DNA of 64,000 nt from contig AP025252.1 in assembly GCA_016865505.2 (NCBI GenBank), positions 372,001-436,000 of the forward strand. Direction: 5' to 3'. Position 1 is the stretch's first letter. The number at the start of each line of letters is the position of its first letter. Source of the DNA: Bryobacterales bacterium F-183 (GTDB lineage Bacteria > Acidobacteriota > Terriglobia > Bryobacterales > Bryobacteraceae). Below, piece by piece: positions 1 to 9,123 of the stretch. The translations under genes were made by a program, and so were the position numbers. The notes under the pieces were generated by a model. The model worked only from the letters and a program-made list of their open reading frames with translations. It did no database searches and was not told the origin of the DNA.

Positions 1-867
1 GATGTGGCAACGCGTGCGATGGTTGTTGGCAAAAACCTCAATAAAGTCGTACACGCCGCCCAGGGTCAGCTCGCTGGTCATGATGTCGGCGACAGTGCCG
101 TCGTCAAAGATCACGTGCAGCAACGCGTAATCTTCCGTGTCCTGATAGGTCGTCCGCAAATACCCGCGATCCTCAAAGTTCGGCAACTTCGTGATCGCAT
201 GCGTACGGCAACTCACCGCCACCGGACGAATCGGCTTGCCATTGCGCGCGATGCCTTCTTTGCGCTTCAAATACAGGACGCCGCCCAGCGGATGGCACCC
301 CTTGCCGATCAAGGACCCACCGCCCTGCTCCGCCCAAATTCCATAGACCGGCGAATGCGACCCGCTATGCGACTCTTCCGCCGTCATGCGCAAAATCTGC
401 GCCTTGGTCGCCTCAATCAACTGCCGCTCGCGCTGCACAGCCGGCGCGTAGATGTAGTTTTCCGCATACCCCAGCAGGATGCCGCTCTCATCCACCACAC
501 GGCGGATCTCGCGCAACTCATCCGTGATCGCGGACAGCATGTCCTGCTTGCTGTACTTCTCCGGCGACCCAAAAAATCCATGGAACGGCTTCTCGACAAT
601 CACGTGCTTGCCCGCGTCAGCCGCCATGCGGATGTAGGCCGCATGCGACGACGGCGGGGTGCAGATGTCCAGCACGTCGATATGCGGGAGCATCGCTTCC
701 ACCGAGTCATAAGCCGGAACGTCGAACTCCTTGGCGAAGGCCTCGCGCGAGGAGGCTCGGGCACTGGTGACGCCCGCGGTGTAGGCGGGAAGACCCCGCA
801 GATTCTTGTGATGGAACTTGCCGGCGAACCCGCTGCCAGCGATGCCGATGCGCAATGTCTTGGACAA
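1..867 (-). CDS. Gfo/Idh/MocA family oxidoreductase (3' end beyond window)
   Basis: NAD(P)-dependent sugar or inositol dehydrogenase-type protein, read leftwards and cut by the window edge after 289 codons. Seen: a Rossmann dinucleotide loop GIAGSGFAG near residues 8-16, then the family EKP signature (residues 92-94) that holds the catalytic lysine, followed by GKGCHPLGG around residues 188-196, the usual position of the catalytic histidine. The frame is closed by TAA just upstream, so the only reasonable start is TTG at 867; no clear Shine-Dalgarno is visible. A 313-residue reading frame on the other strand is only its shadow. It diverges from the ADOP permease across about 130 bases. Substrate cannot be told from sequence. 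Confidence 0.9.
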   Translation of the reverse strand, partial: MSKTLRIGIAGSGFAGKFHHKNLRGLPAYTAGVTSARASSREAFAKEFDVPAYDSVEAMLPHIDVLDICTPPSSHAAYIRMAADAGKHVIVEKPFHGFFGSPEKYSKQDMLSAITDELREIRRVVDESGILLGYAENYIYAPAVQRERQLIEATKAQILRMTAEESHSGSHSPVYGIWAEQGGGSLIGKGCHPLGGVLYLKRKEGIARNGKPIRPVAVSCRTHAITKLPNFEDRGYLRTTYQDTEDYALLHVIFDDGTVADIMTSELTLGGVYDFIEVFANNHRTRCHI

Positions 868-999
868 GCGTTTATTTTATCGCTGCTGTTTTTGTCGCGG
901 GCTCGGACGGAAGTGTCCCACGTCCGCACACCATCGCGACGCTAACCCACACATTTCGCGTCATCCCACCCCGGAACCCCAAATGCTAGCTCACCGTAC

Positions 1000-3405
1000 A
1001 TGCGCGTTCTCCTGCGTACCTTGCGCCTGTCGCCGTCCTTCACGGCTACCGTCCTGTTGACGGCGACTCTTTCTATCGCCGCAGCGACGCTGATCTTCAG
1101 CATCGTGGATCCGTTCCTGTTGCGACCCATGCCCTACGACGCCAACTCGCGCGTATTCCACATCTGGGAACTCAATCGCAAACAGCAAGGTGCCGCAGCG
1201 CAGGTTCTCAGCTCCCCGGCCAGGCTCGAACAGTACCGCGCGGGACTCAACGCCAACTTCGCCGCCTTTACCGGCTTTTATCGCGACTCCATGACCTGGA
1301 AGCCCGCCAACGCCGCCCCCATCCGCGTCGAGGCGATGCGCTTCCTCCCCGGCTATTTTGACGTGTTCCCGGCACAGGCCCAGTTGGGACGCACCGTCCA
1401 GCCTCAGGAAGAAAAACATGGGGGACCCAAAGCAGCCGTCGTCTCCCACCGCTTCTGGCAGACGCAGCTCAACGGCGACCCTGCCGCTCTCAATTCACGT
1501 CTCAAACTGGGCGACGACGTGTACACCATCGTCGGCATCCTCCCGGCCGATTTCCAATACCCCACACGCCGCACCGATTTGTATGTCCCGGCCCAGTTGC
1601 ATCCCAACGTATTCCAGTTCCGCGAGGCTGAGTTCCTGTCGCTGGTCGGGCGTCTGCGCGACGGCGTGTCGCTCGCGGCGGCACAGTCGGAGCTGGAAAG
1701 TGTCTATCAGCGCCTGCAGGTGAGCGATCCGCAACCGTTGCGCGGCCGCGGCCTGAACATGCTCAGCCTGCGCGATTACCTCGTCGGCGCCAACACCAAA
1801 CTGACACTCTGGACCATGCTTTCCGCCGTCGCCCTGGTGCTGCTCATCGCCTGCGGCAACATCGCCAGCCTCATGGTGGCCCGCGCCGCATCGCGACAGC
1901 GCGAGTTTGCCGTACGCATCGCCATGGGCGGCAGCTCGGCGGACCTCGTACGTCGCGTGGTCGCAGAAAATCTCATCCTCTTCGCCGCCGCTGGCATATT
2001 TGGGACACTGCTCGCCGTCTGGCTCCTCGACGCCATGCGTACGCTTCCCCTGCCGCTACCCGGCTTTGCCACGATGCGCATCGACTACCGCATCATCCTG
2101 TTCACCGCCGGCGCGACCTTGCTCACCGCACTCATCGCCAGCATCGCCCCCGCACTATCCCAGGTGCGAGAGGATTTGCACGCGAGGCTCAAGCAGTTGG
2201 GCGGACGTGGGTCCACCCAGAGCCGCCAGAACGTGCGCAAGTTGATTGTCGCGGGTGAGGTCGCGCTGGCAATGCTGTTGCTCGTGTGTTCCGGACTGAT
2301 CGGCCGGAGCTTCCTGCAGTTGTCGAAGACGGACCTCGGCTACGCGACGGGAGACCGCTTAACCTTCAGCCTCGACTATCCATGGGAGGCGGATCGCGAC
2401 CGCATTTACGGGATCCAAAAGCAGGTGCTGACGGGGCTGGCGGCGATGCCTGGCGTATCCGCAGCCGGCTTCACCAACTTTCTGCCGTTGCGCTCCGGCT
2501 TGACCACCCAGCGCGCCTATCCGGCGGGACGCCCGGCACCGCCGTCGAACCAATGGGCGGCAATCGATTCGCGCACGGTGAGCCGTGGGTACTTTCAGGC
2601 GATCGGCATTCCGCTCGTAGCCGGCGAACCGCTACCGGACGGCAACGACAAGCGCAATGGCGTACTCATCAACCAGACCTTGGCACGCGCGTTGTACCCG
2701 GGTACGGCAAGCCCTGTGGGGCAGACGTTGCTGGTGCATACCGGAGCGCCGAAGCCCGGCGAGTTCCTGATCCTCGGCGTCACCGGCGATTCCCGCAATG
2801 CCGATATCGCAGAGGCGCCGCGGCCCACCATCTATTACAACTTCCACCAGAATGTGTGGCCAATCGGCAGCTTTGTGATTGCGGTACAGCCTGGGCTCGA
2901 CCCCGCGTCACTGGCAAACGCCGTACGGCAGGTGGTGGCGCAATCCGACCCCAATCAAGCAGTGACAGAACTCCAAACCATGTCCACCCTCGTTGGACGC
3001 GATCTTGTTCGTCCCCGCCTGAACATGGTGGTGGTATCTGTGTTCGCGCTAGCTGCCGTGCTGCTCACTGGCCTCGGACTCTACGGCGTCATCGCCGTCA
3101 CCGTCGCCTCCCAAACTCGTGAGATCGGACTCCGCCTCGCCCTGGGAGCCCAGCAAAAGCAGGTGGCGGCATGGCTCATCACCGGAAGCGGACGAATCGT
3201 CCTCGCCGGTTTGCTCACCGGCACCGCAGCCTCTTACTTCGCGGCTCGCTGGCTGGCTTCGAATCTCTACGGCACCAACCCCGGCGACCCTTTCGCCTGG
3301 ACGGCAGCCATCACCGTACTGCTCCTCGTATCGCTCGCCGCCGTCGCCATCCCGGCCCGTCGCGCGATGCAGATCGCACCGACCGAAGCGTTGCGGGACG
3401 AGTAA
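1000..3405 (+). CDS. ADOP-type MacB/FtsX ABC permease
   Basis: Permease of the acidobacterial duplicated orphan permease family (801 residues, a usual length). Seen: N-terminal membrane helix (about 16-38), a MacB-like periplasmic domain, then a first FtsX core with helices near 272-292, 322-345 and 361-385, another helix near 412, a second periplasmic domain, and a second FtsX core at about 680-795 ending in an ARRAMQIAPTEALRDE-type tail, which is the family signature. No ATPase gene is adjacent, as is normal for this orphan family. Start ATG at 1000 matches the family N-terminus (MRVLLRTLRLSPSFTA); no strong RBS. Transport substrate unknown. A strong hairpin follows the stop codon. Confidence 0.93.
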   Translation: MRVLLRTLRLSPSFTATVLLTATLSIAAATLIFSIVDPFLLRPMPYDANSRVFHIWELNRKQQGAAAQVLSSPARLEQYRAGLNANFAAFTGFYRDSMTWKPANAAPIRVEAMRFLPGYFDVFPAQAQLGRTVQPQEEKHGGPKAAVVSHRFWQTQLNGDPAALNSRLKLGDDVYTIVGILPADFQYPTRRTDLYVPAQLHPNVFQFREAEFLSLVGRLRDGVSLAAAQSELESVYQRLQVSDPQPLRGRGLNMLSLRDYLVGANTKLTLWTMLSAVALVLLIACGNIASLMVARAASRQREFAVRIAMGGSSADLVRRVVAENLILFAAAGIFGTLLAVWLLDAMRTLPLPLPGFATMRIDYRIILFTAGATLLTALIASIAPALSQVREDLHARLKQLGGRGSTQSRQNVRKLIVAGEVALAMLLLVCSGLIGRSFLQLSKTDLGYATGDRLTFSLDYPWEADRDRIYGIQKQVLTGLAAMPGVSAAGFTNFLPLRSGLTTQRAYPAGRPAPPSNQWAAIDSRTVSRGYFQAIGIPLVAGEPLPDGNDKRNGVLINQTLARALYPGTASPVGQTLLVHTGAPKPGEFLILGVTGDSRNADIAEAPRPTIYYNFHQNVWPIGSFVIAVQPGLDPASLANAVRQVVAQSDPNQAVTELQTMSTLVGRDLVRPRLNMVVVSVFALAAVLLTGLGLYGVIAVTVASQTREIGLRLALGAQQKQVAAWLITGSGRIVLAGLLTGTAASYFAARWLASNLYGTNPGDPFAWTAAITVLLLVSLAAVAIPARRAMQIAPTEALRDE

Positions 3406-3406
3406 A

Positions 3407-3457
3407 AAGCAGAAACGCCAGGCACGTTTCCCACGCCTGGCGTTGTTGTTTCTGCTT
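3407..3457. terminator. Long hairpin between convergent genes
   Basis: Perfect 10-bp inverted repeat (AACGCCAGGC at 3414-3423 and GCCTGGCGTT at 3435-3444) extended outwards by AAGCAGAAA/TTTCTGCTT with a small bulge. It begins right at the ADOP stop codon and lies before the convergent BON gene. There is no clean U-tract, so a bidirectional structural terminator or transcript-end stabiliser is the inference. Confidence 0.6.
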
Positions 3458-3580
3458 CCTCTATTGTTGGAGAAAAAGGCGGCGGCACCTAAGGAGGAAA
3501 GTCAGCGCCGCCGTCCGCCTGTTCACTCGACCGCGTCCTCTGGGCCGAACGAGTACGGAGAAGCTCTTGGAGAAAACTCT

Positions 3581-4108
3581 TTATCGATTGTCGACGCGAA
3601 GTTCGTTCTTCACCGTGAACGAACCGAAGACACCGTTGGCACGCATGAAGGCCAGATTGCTGTCCATCTCAGTTGCCACCGCACCCTGCAAGGTTACGTT
3701 GCCGTTCTTGACGATGATGCGGATCGACGGGTTGGCGCCCAGAGCATACCGCTGCAGTGCGGGATAGCCGTAGATGGCGCGGGCCGTAGCGAGACGGATA
3801 CGATCATCGAACGGAGACAGCGGCAGCACTTCGATGTTGTTCACCACGCGGCTCACACCCTCGATGCGCTTCACAACGTTCTCGGCCGACGACTTCATCA
3901 CCGGACGGATCGTAGCGCCAAACAGCGTCACGGTATCGCCGTCCACCCGGAAGCTCAGGTTGTCGTAGATCGACATCCACGGCAGCATCACGAGTTCGTG
4001 CCGTACCTTGTCCTCAACAGGCGACAGTCGGTTGTCTTTGGTATTGGCCAATGCTGGAAGGGCGATCATCGCCGCAGCGACCAGCAGGTTGGTCATCATC
4101 TTTTTCAT
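3581..4108 (-). CDS. Exported BON-domain protein
   Basis: 175-residue periplasmic or envelope protein. Seen: signal peptide (MKKMMTNLLVAAAMIALPALA), then two BON-like modules, the first around residues 35-95 and the second to the C-terminus, with the usual GxVTLxG turns (GDTVTLFGA, GNVTLQGAV). BON domains are associated with binding to phospholipid or the envelope (OsmY family), so a role in envelope stability is inferred. The start at 4108 is chosen because an excellent AAGGAGG precedes it by about 11 bases, whereas an upstream in-frame start would put 14 residues before the signal peptide. Monocistronic, convergent with the ADOP permease. Confidence 0.85.
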   Translation of the reverse strand: MKKMMTNLLVAAAMIALPALANTKDNRLSPVEDKVRHELVMLPWMSIYDNLSFRVDGDTVTLFGATIRPVMKSSAENVVKRIEGVSRVVNNIEVLPLSPFDDRIRLATARAIYGYPALQRYALGANPSIRIIVKNGNVTLQGAVATEMDSNLAFMRANGVFGSFTVKNELRVDNR

Positions 4109-4221
4109 ATCAGGTTGCCCCTCCTTACAACCCAATAGATGCGGGACCACCTGCTAAGGTTCCAGTTTCCAAAATGTCAAGAAAGATAAATTTATAGGCG
4201 CATTTGGAGCACCAGTTCCGC

Positions 4222-4809
4222 CTATTTTTTCGCGTATAGACGGTTCCAGTGGACGCGTGCGACGGTACCCATATAGTCCTGCCCCTCGGACGCATCGGAC
4301 GCCTTCTTCAGCCAGCCTTTTGCCTTGGCCAAGTCGCCATTGGCTTCCCAGTAAAGCCCGATATACAGGTACGCAAAGAAGCGTGCACTATGGCTCAACG
4401 CTTCTTTCAGCACTTCTTCCTGCGTCGCCCGCCCGGCATAAAACGCATGCAGCTTGAGCATCGGAGCGCGGAAGTCCTCATCCACAGGCAGTAGCTGTTC
4501 ACGAGCCTTCGCTGGCGACTCCGCCTTGGCCGTACACAGATAATGCCAGGCCGCGTTCTCGACATCGTCTTCGTTGACGGTCTGATGTAGAGCGAACTGG
4601 TCGCGGCATTCCTGATACCGCCCGGTGTAATAGAGCGCAATGCCCCGCTGCCAAAGCTCCGGTTTGACGGCAGGCCGCAGCGCGACAAGACGGTCAAAGT
4701 CCTTGACGGACTCCTCGATTTTGCCGGCTTCAAAGTGGTCAACGCCCGTCCGAAGCAGTTCCGCAGGAGACTGGGCAAGAGTAGCAAGAAGAGGCAGCAG
4801 CAACAGCAT
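4222..4809 (-). CDS. TPR-containing small exported protein
   Basis: 195 residues, unknown function. Seen: short hydrophobic N-terminus (MLLLLPLLATLAQS) that could act as a signal peptide, followed by tetratricopeptide-like helices (AxLLRTGVDHFEAGKIEESVKDFDRLVALRP and a second set near residues 55-70, last pair near 150-185). Proteins of this shape are usually periplasmic scaffolds. A TATACT hexamer lies only 12 bases upstream of the ATG, so the leader may be extremely short. It is separated from the BON gene by about 110 bases and may form its own unit. Confidence 0.75.
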   Translation of the reverse strand: MLLLLPLLATLAQSPAELLRTGVDHFEAGKIEESVKDFDRLVALRPAVKPELWQRGIALYYTGRYQECRDQFALHQTVNEDDVENAAWHYLCTAKAESPAKAREQLLPVDEDFRAPMLKLHAFYAGRATQEEVLKEALSHSARFFAYLYIGLYWEANGDLAKAKGWLKKASDASEGQDYMGTVARVHWNRLYAKK

Positions 4810-4820
4810 GAGTGTTGACC

Positions 4821-4826
4821 AGTATA
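4821..4826 (-). promoter_or_regulatory. Possible -10 element of the TPR gene
   Basis: TATACT on the minus strand, 12 bases before the ATG at 4809. The matching -35 is poor (TTTAAT at 18 bases). If real, the transcript would start within a few bases of the start codon. Confidence 0.25.
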
Positions 4827-4925
4827 GGCAAGTCTTGGGGAAGAATTAAAGGTCCGATAGGAACAATTTCGGTACCAGAGAAACGGAACGAACGTACCAT
4901 TGGATCGCCGAACGAGGAAAAGAAA

Positions 4926-4955
4926 AACCCGCTCCAGAAGGGCGGGTTCTTCTAT
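4926..4955 (-). terminator. Hairpin with U-run on the minus strand
   Basis: AACCCGC at 4926-4932 pairs with GCGGGTT at 4942-4948 (9-nt loop). Read on the minus strand the stem is followed by TTTTTC and more T's, a rho-independent pattern; on the plus strand only a weak CTTCTATTT follows. No minus-strand gene directly upstream needs it, so it may protect the TPR promoter region from read-through. Confidence 0.5.
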
Positions 4956-5028
4956 TTCGTATTTCCGAAGGGGGAGGCTTTCGCCCGCAAGTCCTTCGGC
5001 TAGTATCTTAACTGTAGAGAAAGCATAC

Positions 5029-5727
5029 ATGGGTGTCAAGCCAGAAGTTGCCGATGCCGTCCGGAAGGCCTTGTCCGTTTCGCGTATCTCAACTTATGAG
5101 CAGGCGGTTTCAGCTGAACACCCCGCGGATGCAGCACTAGACCTGTACCAGTGGAACGCCACAATCTCCGCAGCATTCATGCTCCCACTGCACATCTGCG
5201 AGGTGGTTATCCGAAATGCCGTTGCCGAGGGCCTGGAGGCAACTTACGGTGCAAAGTGGCCTTGGTCGGCAGTTTTTGAGGCAAGCCTACCCTCTGCAGC
5301 AGTCGGCTACAACCAACGACTAAACCTCCGCCAAGAGCGGGACAGGCATAGCACCACAGGCAAAGTGATCGCCGAGCTGAAATTCGTCTTCTGGCAGAAG
5401 ATGTTCACCAGGCGCCACGACACACGCCTTTGGGATCGGCATTTGAGGTATCTCTTTCCTAGGCTTGATCCAGCACAGCCCGTGGCCGAACTAAGAGACG
5501 TCATCTACAACGACTTGGAACAAATCCGGCTCCTACGAAATAGGATTGCCCATCATGAGCCCATCTTTTCCAGGGACCTTGCCAGCGACTTTCAGAGGAT
5601 CCACGCCTTGATCCACTCACGATGTCCGCTAACCGCAAGCTGGATGAGTCAGGCGGAGACGGTCCGTCAATCACTGGCAAGCCGTCCTCTTGGGTCTTCT
5701 GGAGGTGGCTCAAACAGCGGTAGTTAA
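5029..5727 (+). CDS. HEPN-domain Abi-like protein
   Basis: 232 residues, resembling the Abi_2/Abi-like group of phage-exclusion proteins. Seen: all-helical protein with a conserved N-terminal core (ATISAAFMLPLHICEVVIRNAV, residues about 44-65) and a C-terminal HEPN signature RNRIAHHEP (R170, H175), the R-x4-6-H motif that forms the RNase site in HEPN enzymes. A role as an RNA-cleaving, infection-triggered toxin is inferred. Start at 5029 is preferred over 4900 because the upstream 43 residues are low-complexity and cover a hairpin. It stands alone, with no partner antitoxin next to it, and its 3' end overlaps the convergent hydrolase gene by 18 bases. GC content looks lower than that of neighbouring metabolic genes. 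Confidence 0.75.
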   Translation: MGVKPEVADAVRKALSVSRISTYEQAVSAEHPADAALDLYQWNATISAAFMLPLHICEVVIRNAVAEGLEATYGAKWPWSAVFEASLPSAAVGYNQRLNLRQERDRHSTTGKVIAELKFVFWQKMFTRRHDTRLWDRHLRYLFPRLDPAQPVAELRDVIYNDLEQIRLLRNRIAHHEPIFSRDLASDFQRIHALIHSRCPLTASWMSQAETVRQSLASRPLGSSGGGSNSGS

Positions 5728-6318
5728 CCACTCGCTAGCCGCGACAATCTCCCCCTGCTCCAGTCCATGACCCGTATTCGTCCACCGCAAGTCGACCTCC
5801 GCCCCGGCCGCTGACAATAGCTCTGCCAGCCGCTTGCTATTCGCCTGCGGAATGATCGGATCTCGCGTACCGTTCAGCATCAGGATGCGCTTGCCCCTCA
5901 AGTCCGGCAAACTCGTTGGCTCAAACGGCACCATCGCCCGCAGCAACACAGCGTCATCAAACGTCGCGACCCCCGACAGCAACAGGCTCGCCGCGATGTT
6001 CGCCCCGTTCGAGTACCCCACAGCCGTCAAACCACCGGCCACCCCATACTGCGCGCTAGCCGAAGCAATCCACTCCGCCAACTCCGCCGTACGGAACTTC
6101 AGGTCTTCCTGATCGAACACACCCTCGGCCAGCCGCTTAAAGAACCTCGGCATCCCATGCTCCAGGATCTTCCCCCGAGGACTCAGGATGTTCGCCTCAG
6201 GATCCAGCGCCTGCCCCAGCGGGATCAGGTCGCTCTCGTTGCCTCCCGTCCCATGCAGCAGGAGCAGCGTCCGGGAAGCGCCCTCGCTCCCCGGAACCCA
6301 CTTGTGTACAAAGCTCAT
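5710..6318 (-). CDS. MhqD-like alpha/beta hydrolase
   Basis: 202-residue phospholipase/carboxylesterase-family hydrolase. Seen: oxyanion loop LLHGTGGNE (residues about 20-28), nucleophile elbow GYSNGA (Ser103), acid Asp153 in GTRDPIIP and His184 in NTGHGLEQG, a complete catalytic triad. It starts in the last bases of the ring-cleaving dioxygenase gene (ATGA overlap at 6315-6318), the same pairing as mhqO-mhqD in Bacillus, where the products handle quinone and hydroquinone stress. The substrate, probably a ring-cleavage product or a quinone conjugate, is inferred. No MhqR-type MarR regulator is adjacent. Confidence 0.85.
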   Translation of the reverse strand: MSFVHKWVPGSEGASRTLLLLHGTGGNESDLIPLGQALDPEANILSPRGKILEHGMPRFFKRLAEGVFDQEDLKFRTAELAEWIASASAQYGVAGGLTAVGYSNGANIAASLLLSGVATFDDAVLLRAMVPFEPTSLPDLRGKRILMLNGTRDPIIPQANSKRLAELLSAAGAEVDLRWTNTGHGLEQGEIVAASEWLTTAV

Positions 6319-7196
6319 ACCGTCACCTTCGGCAGCACGGATTCGATCCGGCCGCGCATGCTTTCGTACTGCGCCGGCAGCTTCAGGTTCTGTCCCAACT
6401 CCGCCAGCGGCTCATCCACCGTAAATCCCGGCGGATCGGTCGCGATCTCAAACAGCACACCGCCCGGCTCACGGAAGTAAATCGAGTGGAAGTAGTTGCG
6501 ATCCATCACCGGGGACACATGCAGCCCCGCATGCTCGATCTTGCGCCGCCACTCTGCCTGCGCCGCGTCGTCCGGCGTACGGAACGCGATGTGGTGCACC
6601 GTACCCGCGCCGGATGTCCCACGCAAGCCACCGGGCACCGCCTCAATATCGACAAACCCTTCCAGCGAGGACGCATACCGCACGCGATTGCCCTCTTCCG
6701 CCACCTTATTCCAACCGAGCAGTCCTCCCACAACGCCCGCCGTCAGATCCAGGTTGGTTTCCGCAAGGGTCACCGAGTGGAACTTGCCCAAGCCCTTCTC
6801 GTGCTCGCCCGTAGCGAACAGTTCAATCAGCATCCCGTCGGGGTCCGTCAGCGTCACAAACTCTTCGTTCAGACGTACCTGCGGACCCTCCACCGCCACG
6901 CCAGCCTTGCGAGCCTTATCGACCCACTCGCCCAGCGAGTTCTTCGGCACCGTGTACGCCGTGCGTACCGTCTGCCCGTTGCCCTTGCGCCCGCGGAACG
7001 ACCCAGGCCAGGGGAAGAACGTCAGTATGGTGCCGGGGCTGCCCGCCTCGTCGCCGAAATAGAAATGATAGGTGCCGGGATCGTCGAAGTTGACCGTCTT
7101 CTTGACGAGCCGCAGTCCAAGAAACTTGGTGTAGAAATCCAGGTTCTTCTGCGGATCGCTTGCGATCGCCGTTACATGATGGAGTCCGGTGATCAT
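6315..7196 (-). CDS. MhqO-like ring-cleaving dioxygenase (VOC family)
   Basis: 293 residues, two glyoxalase/bleomycin-resistance (VOC) modules. Seen: N-terminal GLHHVTAIA (His6/7), MLIELFATGE near residues 122-131, second-module GTVHHIAFRT (His201/202) and VLFEIATDPPG (Glu250), giving the 2-His-1-carboxylate metal set of extradiol-type dioxygenases. MhqO and LinE-type relatives open hydroquinones. It is first in a two-gene operon with the hydrolase and diverges from the histidine kinase with only about 33 bases between, so its promoter overlaps or neighbours that of the kinase. Confidence 0.88.
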   Translation of the reverse strand: MITGLHHVTAIASDPQKNLDFYTKFLGLRLVKKTVNFDDPGTYHFYFGDEAGSPGTILTFFPWPGSFRGRKGNGQTVRTAYTVPKNSLGEWVDKARKAGVAVEGPQVRLNEEFVTLTDPDGMLIELFATGEHEKGLGKFHSVTLAETNLDLTAGVVGGLLGWNKVAEEGNRVRYASSLEGFVDIEAVPGGLRGTSGAGTVHHIAFRTPDDAAQAEWRRKIEHAGLHVSPVMDRNYFHSIYFREPGGVLFEIATDPPGFTVDEPLAELGQNLKLPAQYESMRGRIESVLPKVTV

Positions 7197-7229
7197 ACGT
7201 CCGGTTTGATGCGGATACTATGAGTTTGG

Positions 7230-9005
7230 ATGCGCCACCGCCGTCAGTACCTCCTGTTCGCTCTTGTGGTGCTTCTCCCCTGCGCGATCCTTGTCGTACT
7301 CGGTTGGCGCATGCTCCTGCAGGAACGCGGCCTCGCCGGGGAACGCATCGAAGCGGACCAGCGCCAAATCGCCAGCCAGGCTCGCGACCGCATCCTCGCC
7401 GCCATCTCTGAACTCCCGGAAGAGAGCAGCAATTGGTGGGGCACCGCCCTCGACGACAGCCAGGTCCTGGCCTTCCGCGGCGCTAAAGCCCCTTGGGATC
7501 GCAACCGCGACGCCATCACGTCACGCCGTCTACTCAACGAACCGGACTTCCGCACCAAGATCGAGGCGGGCCGCTTTGACGAAGCCCTCGAAGTGTCGCA
7601 CCACCCCGCGCAGCGCGCCTTCGCCCGCCTCCGTATGGCCAAATCCCTGATTGAGGCCGGCCGATCCTCCCAAGCCTTCGAACACCTCACGCAAATCCTC
7701 AAAAGCGGTGTGCAACTGGTGGACGACCAGGGCGTCCCCTTCCGCTGGCTCGCCGCGCGCGATCTCATCCAAGCGGGCATCATGCAAACGGAGGTGACGG
7801 ACCTCCTCACCACCGAACTCTCGTCCAAAACCCCGCAATCGCCCGCCGTCATCGCCGTACTCCGCCAAGTCGCCCGCCTCCTCCAGCGACATCTGCCGAG
7901 CGCCGAACAAGCCCAAACCTTCCAGCACCGTCTGGAACTCCGCGAGCATTACGCGGACTCGGTCCGCCGCGCACTCGCCCTGCAGCCTTCCGTCGATTGG
8001 CGGGTCATCAGCGACGAAGCCAAAGGCGTCGAAACCTGGCTCGTACGCCGCACCAAAGAGGACGCCATCTGCATCCGCGTCCGCCCGCTGACGTTGACGT
8101 TACCGGGAAGGATCCTGGTGAAGCAGCAGGATGGGCAGGCGCTGGAGCCAGACTTTCCAGAGTTGAGTTTGAAGCTGTTTGCCGATGCCGACCGCCGCGT
8201 GATCCAGAAGTACACGCTGCTCTGGTGGTTTTATGCCGTAGCGTTGGGCATGGTCCTCGGCGTATCGCTATTCGGAGGCTACCTCCTCTGGCGCGACGTC
8301 AACCGCGAAATGGAGACTGCCGAGGAGCGGTCCAACTTTATCGCGGGTGTGTCGCATGAGTTGCGTACGCCGCTGGCGGCGATCCGCATGTACGCGGAAA
8401 CGCTGGCGATGGGTCGCATGACGGACGACAAGGCCAAGCACGAATACGCAGAGATCATCCTGGCCGAAAGCGAGCGCCTGGGCCGCCTGGTAGACAACGT
8501 CCTGGACTTCGCCAAGATCGAGCAAGGCAAGCGCCGCGTCTACCGCCTCCGCCCCACCAACATCCCCGAGGTGATCCGAACAGCGGTCCGAGCGCTCGAG
8601 CGTCCGTTAGCCCAGCAAGGCTTCAAACTCCAGATGAAGCTGGACGAAACAGTCCCCGAGATCCCGGCGGATTCCGACGCCTTGGTCCGCGCGATTCTGA
8701 ACCTGCTGTCAAACGCAATGAAGTACTCCGGCAACAGCCGCGACATTGATCTGAAGTTGGTCCAGCGCCGCCGTCAGGCGGTCATCCAGGTAAAGGACCA
8801 CGGCTTTGGCCTGGACCCCGAAGAGCAGGAAAAGATCTTCGAGAAGTTCTACCGCGCCCCCCAGCCGGAAGGTCAAGCAGTAGCGGGTACAGGGTTAGGG
8901 TTGACGTTGGTCAAACACGTAGCCGAAGAGCACGGAGGCAGCGTGGAGGTCCGCAGCGAGCCCGGCAAGGGCAGTACGTTCTCGATCGTCCTGCCGATGG
9001 AGTAG
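7230..9005 (+). CDS. Orphan sensor histidine kinase
   Basis: 591-residue membrane kinase. Seen: helix 1 at about residues 7-28, a roughly 300-residue extracytoplasmic region with TPR-like helices (110-240), helix 2 at about 329-354, then HisKA with the phosphoacceptor His376 in GVSHELRTPL, an N box (NLLSNAMKYS), G1 (DHGFGLD) and G2 (GTGLGLTLVKH). There is no HAMP domain of usual length; helix 2 runs almost directly into HisKA. No response regulator is adjacent, so the partner is unknown. It is divergent from the mhqO-like operon. Confidence 0.92.
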   Translation: MRHRRQYLLFALVVLLPCAILVVLGWRMLLQERGLAGERIEADQRQIASQARDRILAAISELPEESSNWWGTALDDSQVLAFRGAKAPWDRNRDAITSRRLLNEPDFRTKIEAGRFDEALEVSHHPAQRAFARLRMAKSLIEAGRSSQAFEHLTQILKSGVQLVDDQGVPFRWLAARDLIQAGIMQTEVTDLLTTELSSKTPQSPAVIAVLRQVARLLQRHLPSAEQAQTFQHRLELREHYADSVRRALALQPSVDWRVISDEAKGVETWLVRRTKEDAICIRVRPLTLTLPGRILVKQQDGQALEPDFPELSLKLFADADRRVIQKYTLLWWFYAVALGMVLGVSLFGGYLLWRDVNREMETAEERSNFIAGVSHELRTPLAAIRMYAETLAMGRMTDDKAKHEYAEIILAESERLGRLVDNVLDFAKIEQGKRRVYRLRPTNIPEVIRTAVRALERPLAQQGFKLQMKLDETVPEIPADSDALVRAILNLLSNAMKYSGNSRDIDLKLVQRRRQAVIQVKDHGFGLDPEEQEKIFEKFYRAPQPEGQAVAGTGLGLTLVKHVAEEHGGSVEVRSEPGKGSTFSIVLPME

Positions 9006-9025
9006 GGCCCGGTGCGTTCCCAGAC

Positions 9026-9058
9026 GGGGACAGTCTGGCATGGTTGCTGTGTCCCCAA
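9026..9058 (-). repeat. Divergent copy of GGGGACAG repeat
   Basis: Begins GGGGACAGTCTGG and ends GTCCCCAAG. Relative to the other copies it is inverted (they contain CCAGACTGTCCCC), so 9026-9154 carries two elements in opposite orientation, as in REP pairs. Confidence 0.6.
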
Positions 9059-9123
9059 GGCAGGAAAGCGCGCTTCGCAGGGGTAAACAGAAGAAATCAT
9101 GACCCGCCGAGGGAAGATTGTTC

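Noticed and set aside
4-945. Plus-strand open frame opposite the Gfo/Idh/MocA gene
   Set aside because: The minus strand has Rossmann and EKP motifs; the plus-strand translation has none.
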